Below, piece after piece: positions 5,696-10,338 of a DNA stretch of 10,338 bases. The DNA comes from Francisellaceae bacterium (lineage in GTDB: Bacteria; Pseudomonadota; Gammaproteobacteria; Berkiellales; Berkiellaceae). The stretch lies in contig JAHFQG010000010.1 in the NCBI GenBank assembly GCA_023266415.1, positions 8,156-18,493 on the forward strand, in the 5' to 3' direction. Both the position numbers and the translations under genes were made by a program. The notes beneath the pieces are model-generated. The model did no database searches and was not told where the DNA came from. It saw only the letters and a list, made by a program, of their open reading frames with translations. Numbering within the stretch: position 1 is the first letter of the stretch; the number at the start of each line of letters is the position of its first letter.

Positions 5696-5851
5696 ACCCT
5701 ACGCTGGGGGGTAACAATTCTCCTGTCATACCAGCGGAAGCTGGTATCCAGTTCCCCTTGTCATACCAGCGGAAGCTGGTATCCAGTCTTGCAGGGGCGA
5801 GGCGTGCCTCACCCGTTGGGGTCCAGCCCCCAGCCTACGCTGGGGGGTAAC
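5696..5851. repeat. Palindromic repeat cluster inside the operon, between rplT and pheS
   Basis: Two identical 27-bp units lie in tandem at 5725-5751 and 5760-5786 (stem ATACCAGC/GCTGGTAT, loop GGAA), 8 bp apart. They are flanked by units of the CCCCAGC type: a half unit at 5697-5714 and a full one at 5826-5851. A different GC-rich palindrome lies between them at about 5796-5813 (GGCGAGGC/GCCTCACC). The operon transcript crosses this region, so the hairpins will be present in the mRNA. They could act as RNase barriers or partial attenuators between the ribosomal-protein and pheST parts; that role is inferred. Confidence 0.85.
5725..5786 (+). repeat. Tandem pair of identical 27-bp hairpin repeats
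   Basis: The copies at 5725-5751 and 5760-5786 are identical, running from GTCATACCAGC through a GGAA loop to GCTGGTATCCAG. Read on this strand, the loop is a GNRA tetraloop. The spacer is 8 bp. Confidence 0.85.
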
Positions 5852-5855
5852 AAAC

Positions 5856-6212
5856 TTACAAAAGGGCTTGACGGGCTGTTTCAGCCAATTTCCCAAAGGC
5901 AACCGCATCGTACACAGCGATGTCAGCCAACACCTTGCGGTCAAGCAGCACATTGGCCTTTTTCAGACCATTCATAAATACGCTGTAAGACATACCCTGT
6001 TGACGCGCTGCCGCATTGATGCGCACAATCCAGAGGGCTCGAAATTGGCGTTTACGTTGACGACGGTCGCGGTATTGATATTGGCCGGCTTTAAAAACCG
6101 CCTGTAACGCAACTTTGAAGGTCCGACTGCGGGCGCCGGAGTACCCAGCGGCCTGATCTAATACTTTTTTATGGCGACGCTTTGCGCTGACGCCCCGTTT
6201 AACTCTGGCCAT
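5856..6212 (-). CDS. rplT: 50S ribosomal protein L20
   Basis: This 118-residue protein is the full length expected for bL20. It begins [18 protein letters not shown] and has a long basic N-terminal extension (about 1-60) that threads into 23S rRNA and is needed early in 50S assembly. A globular C-terminal part follows, with the pattern [26 protein letters not shown] and then [11 protein letters not shown]. The ATG at 6212 has GGGG about 6 bp upstream. It starts 10 bp after the rpmI stop, as usual for this pair. In E. coli, L20 represses translation of rpmI and itself by binding upstream of rpmI; whether that site exists here cannot be judged by eye. Confidence 0.98.
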   Translation of the reverse strand: MARVKRGVSAKRRHKKVLDQAAGYSGARSRTFKVALQAVFKAGQYQYRDRRQRKRQFRALWIVRINAAARQQGMSYSVFMNGLKKANVLLDRKVLADIAVYDAVAFGKLAETARQALL

Positions 6213-6222
6213 ATCTTACCCC

Positions 6223-6426
6223 CTATGCATTTAACATTCGACGCACCAACACTTCGTCGGGTTTACACATGACACCATTGGCGCGTGCATGCCGAACCCG
6301 TTTGTTGGATTGTTTGGTTTTGATATGGTTTCGGTTAGCCCGCCGAAACCGAACGCGATTTTTACCAGTCAGTTTAAAGCGTTTGGCAGCGCCTCGACAG
6401 GTTTTAATTTTAACTTTCTTGCTCAC
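6223..6426 (-). CDS. rpmI: 50S ribosomal protein L35
   Basis: This 67-residue, very basic protein matches bL35. It has KTCRGAAKRFKLTGKNRVRFRRANRNH, then KTKQSNKRVRHAR and a short C-terminal part ending VRRMLNA. It sits in the large ribosomal subunit. The start is a GTG at 6426, with CGGAG about 6 bp upstream. It overlaps the last 17 bases of infC in another frame, so ribosomes finishing infC can start here directly. The N-terminus (MSKKVKIKT) is slightly longer than the usual MPKMKTK form. Confidence 0.96.
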   Translation of the reverse strand: MSKKVKIKTCRGAAKRFKLTGKNRVRFRRANRNHIKTKQSNKRVRHARANGVMCKPDEVLVRRMLNA

Positions 6427-7090
6427 TTTGTGCTCCGCTATTCATCAGTTTGCCAATTTTCACCTCTTTGGTGATAGGTGGCCGTGGTTGTTGAGCGATA
6501 CCTTTCTTAGGGGAAATCATCATGGTGAGTTGTTTACCTTCCAGTTTTGGCATTTGTTCAACGATGCCCATACTGGCAATATCCACTTCCAATCGTTTGA
6601 GGAGATCTAACCCCAAATCATGATGAGCGATTTCGCGCCCTCGAAAGCGAAGGGTGACCTTCACTTTATCGCCGTGTTGTAAAAAGCCCATCAGGTTGCG
6701 TAGTTTTACCTGATAGTCTCCATCGTCGGTCACGGGTCGCATTTTGATTTCTTTCAATTTAGCAACCGGTTGTTTACGACGATTTTTTTTCTCTTCGAAC
6801 AAATATTTACCGAAGTCCATAATTTGGACTACCGGTGGACTGGCAGTGGGAGAAATTTCCACCAGATCCATTTGGAGGGTTCGGGCCTTGAACAAGGCTT
6901 GCTCGCGGCTCATAATGCCGATTTGAGTCAAATCGGGCTCCCCTCGGAGATTTTTTAGGATCCCTTTTGGGTCCACCAAACGAACTTCGTACGCGGTAAT
7001 GTGGTGATTGATACGGACTTTATTCCCTCCGTGGGAGGCGCCCGTTGGAGCCCCTGCGGACGTGGTTTTTTTACCTGGAACAATGGCCAA
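6410..7090 (-). CDS. infC: Translation initiation factor IF-3 with terminal extensions and a TTG start
   Basis: IF3 binds the 30S subunit, keeps 50S off and proofreads the start codon and initiator tRNA. The protein is 226 residues, against 180 in E. coli. The N-domain (about 24-100) has RINHHITAYEVRL and DLVEISPTASPPVVQIMDFGKYLFEEKK; the C-domain (about 110-195) has RPVTDDGDYQVKLRNL and VTLRFRGREIAHHDLG. Extra length lies in a longer N-terminal tail, an insert of about ten residues after EVRLV, and a tail of roughly 30 residues after ISPKK. The likely start is TTG at 7090, since AGGGG lies 6 bp upstream. An ATT codon, the famous E. coli infC start, lies two codons in at 7084, but 12 bp from the same site. 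Rare starts let IF3 repress its own synthesis, so this may be autoregulated. It starts 11 bp after the thrS stop and overlaps rpmI. Confidence 0.95.
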   Translation of the reverse strand: MAIVPGKKTTSAGAPTGASHGGNKVRINHHITAYEVRLVDPKGILKNLRGEPDLTQIGIMSREQALFKARTLQMDLVEISPTASPPVVQIMDFGKYLFEEKKNRRKQPVAKLKEIKMRPVTDDGDYQVKLRNLMGFLQHGDKVKVTLRFRGREIAHHDLGLDLLKRLEVDIASMGIVEQMPKLEGKQLTMMISPKKGIAQQPRPPITKEVKIGKLMNSGAQSEQES

Positions 7091-7101
7091 TTCTTTCCCC
7101 T

Positions 7102-9039
7102 TTACAGCGCACTGTCGGCAGTGTACACCTTACGGCTTTTCTCTGCAACCGCTTCCTGCAAAAAGGCAACCCATTGGGGCACGGACATGACACCTAAGTC
7201 CTCGCCTTCGCGAGTGCGAACAGAAACGGAGCCATCGTTCATTTCGCGGTCGCCTATCACCAATAAATAAGGGATACGAGTGAGGGTATGTTCTCGAATT
7301 TTAAAGCCCACTTTTTCATTTCGGAGGTCGGATTGGGCGCGAAACCCAAAACTAAGTAAGTTGTTTAACACATTTTCAACAGCTTCATTTTGACGATCGG
7401 TGATCCCCATAATCATGACTTGAATGGGCGCCAACCAGACAGGAAAAGAGCCTGCACATTCTTCAATCAGAATACCTACAAAGCGCTCAAGAGAGCCTAA
7501 AATGGCGCGATGAAGCATGACTGGCACTTGGCGAGTGCCATCTTCGGCCACGTACTCTGCCCCCAAGCGTTCGGGCATAGAGAAATCAACTTGGATTGTG
7601 CCACATTGCCAGACACGGCCAATACAATCTTTGAGGGAAAACTCAATTTTGGGACCATAAAACGCCCCTTCGCCAGGAAAAATCTCGAACGGGAGGGCTT
7701 TTTTTTGAAGTGCCTCCGCCAAAGCCCCTTCTGCTTTGTCCCATACTTCATCCGATCCAACTCGTTCTTTGGGGCGAGTGGAAAGTTTGATGATGATATC
7801 GGTGAATCCAAAATCAGCATAGACCGAAAACAGCAAATCGATGAAATGAGCAACTTCGATCTGAATTTGAGACTCAGTGCAAAAAATATGGGCATCGTCT
7901 TGCACAAAGCTGCGCAGACGCATGAGGCCGTGTAAAGCGCCAGAAGCCTCATTGCGATGACATGAGCCAAACTCGGCCAACCGAAGGGGTAAATCGCGAT
8001 AACTCTTAAGGCCTTGGTTATAAATTTGAATATGGCAGGGGCAATTCATGGGTTTGACCGCACATTCGACGTCGTCTGAATAGGCAAAAAACATGTTTTG
8101 ACGAAATTTATCCCAATGACCAGAGCGTTTCCACAGATCATTATCCACCAACTGGGGGGTACGTACTTCTTGGTAACCTTGGGCCCGAATACGAGTGCGG
8201 ATATATTGCTCGATCACCTGATAGATAGTCCAGCCATGGGGGTGCCAAAATACCATGCCCGGCGCTAAGTCTTGTAGATGGAACAAATCGAGCTTTTTGG
8301 CAATTTTGCGGTGATCTCGTTTACCTGCTTCTTCCAGCCGATGCAGGTAGGCCTCTTGTTCTTTTGGGGTTATCCAAGCGGTGCCATAGATGCGTTGCAA
8401 CATGGCGTTGTTGGAGTCACCCCGCCAATAGGCACCAGCCACTTTGAGCAGTTTGAAGACAGTGAGTTTATTCGTATTGGGCACATGAGGACCACGACAT
8501 AAATCAACAAAATCACCTTGTTGATACACAGAAAGAGGTTCAGTGGTGGGGAGATCTTGAATAATATCGACTTTGTAGTCTTCCCCCAGCGCTTTAAATG
8601 TTGCGATGGCTTCATCGCGAGATAATTCAAACCGATGCACAGGTAAAGCAGCCTGAGCCAGTTCGTGCATTTTTTGTTCAAACAAGACCAAATCTTCGGG
8701 AGTAAAAGGGCGTTCGAAGGCAAAATCGTAATAAAATCCGTCTTCGATGACAGGGCCGATGGTAACCTGGGCAGTAGGGTAAACCGACTGCACTGCCTGA
8801 GCTAACAAATGGGCGGTGCTGTGCCGAATAATGTCGAGTGCTTCGGAGCTTTTTGGGGTGATAAGGACGACGGTGGCGTTTTCTTGAACAGAAAAGCTTA
8901 AGTCGACTAACTTATCGTTCACTTTACCTGCCAAAACCACTTTGGCTAGCCCTGCTCCAATGCTTTCTGCTAAAGCTTGAAGGGTAACGGGATTTGGGAA
9001 AGATTTTTGAGAACCATCGGGGAGTGTAATTACGGGCAT
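7102..9039 (-). CDS. thrS: Threonyl-tRNA synthetase
   Basis: This class II synthetase attaches threonine to tRNA-Thr. It has 645 residues (E. coli 642) and all domains in order. A TGS domain lies at about 1-62. The editing domain that removes mischarged serine has H73/H77 in HSTAH and C181/H185 in CRGPH. The catalytic core (about 245-535) has the zinc ligands C333 (in MNCPCH), H384 (in DDAHIF) and H510 (in [10 protein letters not shown]), with motif 2 around [15 protein letters not shown]. The C-terminal anticodon-binding domain begins near 540. I chose the ATG at 9039 because AGGA lies 8 bp upstream and [10 protein letters not shown] is the family start; the longer frame would read through the tRNA-Val gene. 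It lies 20 bp after that tRNA. It leads the operon and is 11 bp from infC. Confidence 0.98.
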   Translation of the reverse strand: MPVITLPDGSQKSFPNPVTLQALAESIGAGLAKVVLAGKVNDKLVDLSFSVQENATVVLITPKSSEALDIIRHSTAHLLAQAVQSVYPTAQVTIGPVIEDGFYYDFAFERPFTPEDLVLFEQKMHELAQAALPVHRFELSRDEAIATFKALGEDYKVDIIQDLPTTEPLSVYQQGDFVDLCRGPHVPNTNKLTVFKLLKVAGAYWRGDSNNAMLQRIYGTAWITPKEQEAYLHRLEEAGKRDHRKIAKKLDLFHLQDLAPGMVFWHPHGWTIYQVIEQYIRTRIRAQGYQEVRTPQLVDNDLWKRSGHWDKFRQNMFFAYSDDVECAVKPMNCPCHIQIYNQGLKSYRDLPLRLAEFGSCHRNEASGALHGLMRLRSFVQDDAHIFCTESQIQIEVAHFIDLLFSVYADFGFTDIIIKLSTRPKERVGSDEVWDKAEGALAEALQKKALPFEIFPGEGAFYGPKIEFSLKDCIGRVWQCGTIQVDFSMPERLGAEYVAEDGTRQVPVMLHRAILGSLERFVGILIEECAGSFPVWLAPIQVMIMGITDRQNEAVENVLNNLLSFGFRAQSDLRNEKVGFKIREHTLTRIPYLLVIGDREMNDGSVSVRTREGEDLGVMSVPQWVAFLQEAVAEKSRKVYTADSAL

Positions 9040-9059
9040 AGGCAGCTTCCTGTCAAACC

Positions 9060-9135
9060 TGGTAGGCGCGAGTGGAATCGAACCACCGACCCCCACCATG
9101 TCAAGGTGATGCTCTAACCCCTGAGCTACGCGCCT
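9060..9135 (-). tRNA. tRNA-Val (anticodon GAC)
   Basis: The 76-nt gene folds as a cloverleaf. The acceptor stem is AGGCGCG/CGCGCCT, the D stem GCTC/GAGC, and the anticodon stem TCACC/GGTGG holds the loop TTGACAT, giving anticodon GAC (reads GTC). The T arm is GGTGG-TTCGATT-CCACT. The 3' CCA is encoded (9060-9062). It lies only 20 bp upstream of thrS on the same strand with no terminator between them, so it is probably cut out of a shared transcript. Confidence 0.97.
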
Positions 9136-9142
9136 AAATAAC

Positions 9143-9174
9143 TCTTTCTGTGAGGGTACTTCGATACAGAAAGA
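9143..9174. other. 9-bp perfect inverted repeat in the leader of tRNA-Val/thrS
   Basis: TCTTTCTGT (9143-9151) and ACAGAAAGA (9166-9174) are perfect inverted repeats separated by 14 bp. They lie between the predicted transcription start (about 9180) and the tRNA-Val 5' end (9135). The sequence is unlike the nearby repeat families. It could form a 5' hairpin in the precursor RNA or be a binding site for a dimeric regulator. Confidence 0.55.
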
Positions 9175-9186
9175 ACGTAAGGCGGG

Positions 9187-9215
9187 AAGATAACATGAGT
9201 TGTGCGAGAAGGCAA
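9187..9215 (-). promoter_or_regulatory. Sigma-70 promoter for tRNA-Val and the thrS operon
   Basis: On the minus strand, the -35 TTGCCT (9210-9215) and the -10 TATCTT (9187-9192) are 17 bp apart, followed by a GC-rich CCCGCC discriminator. The predicted start is near 9180, about 45 bp before the tRNA. No other clear promoter lies between the tRNA and thrS (the gap is 20 bp), so this one probably drives both. The GC-rich discriminator suggests stringent control (inference). Confidence 0.55.
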
Positions 9216-9240
9216 CAGCGGCAGAAAGGGCTGTGCCATA

Positions 9241-9420
9241 CCCCAGCGGGTAACAGAACTGTATTAGACTGGACCCTACCCCCTACGCTGGGGTGACAGT
9301 TCCCTTGTCATACCAGCGAAAGCTGGTATCCAGCATTGTCATACCAGCGAAAGCTGGTATCCAGACTGTATTAGACTGGACCCCAGTTTTCACTGGGGTG
9401 ACAGGGCTGTGTGTCATGCC
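9241..9420. repeat. Palindromic repeat cluster between uvrB and tRNA-Val
   Basis: Two identical units (9307-9333 and 9338-9364; stem ATACCAGC/GCTGGTAT, loop GAAA) lie 4 bp apart. A unit of opposite orientation follows at 9376-9402 (stem CCCCAGT/ACTGGGG, loop TTTC), and a damaged one lies at 9269-9297. A 19-bp direct repeat, ACTGTATTAGACTGGACCC, occurs at 9258-9276 and 9365-9383, so the tandem pair sits between duplicated borders. The hairpin at 9376-9402 is the first strong structure after the uvrB stop, but no T tract follows it. Confidence 0.85.
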
Positions 9421-9425
9421 AGCCA

Positions 9426-10338
9426 TTAAAAATGATGTTTCAGCCTAGCCAGCTTATCTCGGATCTCAGCCGCCGCTTCAAAATCCAAATTTTTGGCCAA
9501 TTTTTTCATTTCCTTGTCTAATTTTTGAAAATAAGCCGCGGCTTTTTCGGGGGTAAGGCTGTCTAGATAGGCAATTTCTTCTGCAAAAGATTCGATTTCA
9601 GGTTCTAATGGTTTTTGGCTGTTCAAAATATCATGAATGGCCTTTCGGATAGATTGGGGGGTAATGCCATGAGCTTCATTGAATGCTTGTTGGATAGTGC
9701 GACGGCGGAGAGTCTCGTTTATGGCATATTGCATACTGGGAGTGACTTTATCAGCATATAAAATGACTCGACCTTGGTCGTTTCGAGCCGCACGGCCAAT
9801 GGTTTGAATCAATGCACGGCCCGACCGCAAAAACCCTTCTTTGTCTGCATCTAAAATGGCCACTAAGGCCACTTCAGGCAAATCTAACCCTTCTCGGAGT
9901 AAGTTAATCCCCACCAACACATCAAAATCACCCAAACGTAGGCCTTGAAGGATTTCCATACGCTCCACAGTGCCAATGTCTGAGTGTAAATAACGCACTT
10001 TAACCCCCTGCTCTGCCAAATAATCCGTTAAATGCTCAGACATCTTTTTGGTGAGGGTGGTAATGAGCACACGTTGTTTTTGCCCGACAGCCCGGTTAAT
10101 TTCCGATAATACATCGTCGACTTGGGTTGCAACAGGGCGAACTTCTAGGGGAGGATCTAACAGACCCGTCGGACGTACCACCATTTCCACCACTTGTTCA
10201 GCCTGAGTCATCTCGTAGTCGGCCGGGGTGGCGGACACATACAAAGTGGGGGGCATCAGCGATTGAAACTCTTCGAAGGTGAGGGGGCGGTTATCCAGTG
10301 CAGAGGGCAATCGAAACCCATAATGCACCAAATTTTCT
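9426..10338 (-). CDS. uvrB: Excinuclease ABC subunit B, C-terminal part (5' end outside the window)
   Basis: UvrB is the damage-verifying subunit of nucleotide excision repair; it is loaded by UvrA and then recruits UvrC. About 304 codons of the C-terminal part are present, and the frame stays open to the window edge, so the TTG at 10331 is not a start. Visible are [35 protein letters not shown], and the C-terminal helicase motifs [27 protein letters not shown] and QTIGRAARN. The last 35 or so residues ([25 protein letters not shown]) form the UVR helical hairpin that contacts UvrC. The linker before it is shorter than in E. coli. The stop at 9426 is followed by a palindromic repeat cluster. 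Confidence 0.97.
   Translation of the reverse strand, partial: ENLVHYGFRLPSALDNRPLTFEEFQSLMPPTLYVSATPADYEMTQAEQVVEMVVRPTGLLDPPLEVRPVATQVDDVLSEINRAVGQKQRVLITTLTKKMSEHLTDYLAEQGVKVRYLHSDIGTVERMEILQGLRLGDFDVLVGINLLREGLDLPEVALVAILDADKEGFLRSGRALIQTIGRAARNDQGRVILYADKVTPSMQYAINETLRRRTIQQAFNEAHGITPQSIRKAIHDILNSQKPLEPEIESFAEEIAYLDSLTPEKAAAYFQKLDKEMKKLAKNLDFEAAAEIRDKLARLKHHF

Noticed and set aside
5725..5786. Tandem repeats as a CRISPR array
   Set aside because: There are only two units per cluster with spacers of 8 or 4 bp, and units recur in both orientations; no cas genes.
5677..5855. A pheM-like attenuator leader peptide
   Set aside because: No short Phe-rich frame with a start and ribosome site could be found.
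5726..5953. Open frame on the minus strand across the end of rplT and the repeats
   Set aside because: It overlaps rplT in another frame and is largely repeat sequence.
7510..7935. 141-codon frame antisense to thrS
   Set aside because: thrS is certain in this region; the antisense frame has no ribosome site or recognisable domain.
9040..9099. A 20-residue longer N-terminus for ThrS
   Set aside because: It reads through the 3' half of tRNA-Val; the ATG at 9039 has a ribosome site and matches the family start.
9365..9425. Intrinsic terminator for uvrB
   Set aside because: There is a strong hairpin but no T tract after it on the uvrB strand.

Overview
The window looks like a gammaproteobacterial chromosome. 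Most of it is the minus-strand translation operon thrS-infC-rpmI-rplT-pheS-pheT-ihfA, in the order familiar from E. coli and Legionella. The 3' part of uvrB lies upstream of it and is cut by the window edge. IHF-alpha at the end of the operon points to Proteobacteria. The dense short repeats, the eroded regulatory genes and the shortened PheT would suit a host-associated or Legionellales-like lineage, but that placement is inference.

Layout from left to right. Positions 1-65 are the end of a small mobile element (MITE). Positions 66-1782 are an accessory segment with three small genes: an orphan FitA-type antitoxin (+), a receiver-domain protein with degenerate active-site residues (-) and a secreted solute-binding protein (+). 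Positions 1783-1987 hold a complete 205-bp MITE whose first 65 bp match 1-65 in inverted orientation at 64 of 65 positions, so the accessory segment lies between two oppositely oriented copies. Next come tRNA-Pro(GGG) with a strong promoter (2012-2126), a cluster of palindromic repeats (2129-2297), the operon from ihfA back to thrS (2310-9039), tRNA-Val(GAC) directly upstream of thrS (9060-9135) with its promoter at 9187-9215, a second major repeat cluster (9241-9420), and uvrB (9426-10338).

The operon genes supply translation machinery: threonyl- and phenylalanyl-tRNA synthetases, initiation factor IF3, ribosomal proteins L35 and L20, and the DNA-bending IHF alpha subunit. Transcription probably starts in front of tRNA-Val, so the tRNA and thrS share a leader. 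The only non-coding gap of any size inside the operon (rplT-pheS) is filled with palindromic repeats and shows no Phe-rich leader peptide.

The main observations are these: a PheT that lacks the whole tRNA-binding (OB-fold, B2) domain; a MITE with 17-bp ends like those of IS903 and a 9-bp target duplication; a family of 27-bp hairpin repeats whose stems vary with compensating changes; an orphan antitoxin preceded by a perfect 20-bp palindrome; and an infC gene with a TTG start next to an ATT codon. No rRNA, CRISPR array, replication origin or convincing intrinsic terminator was seen.
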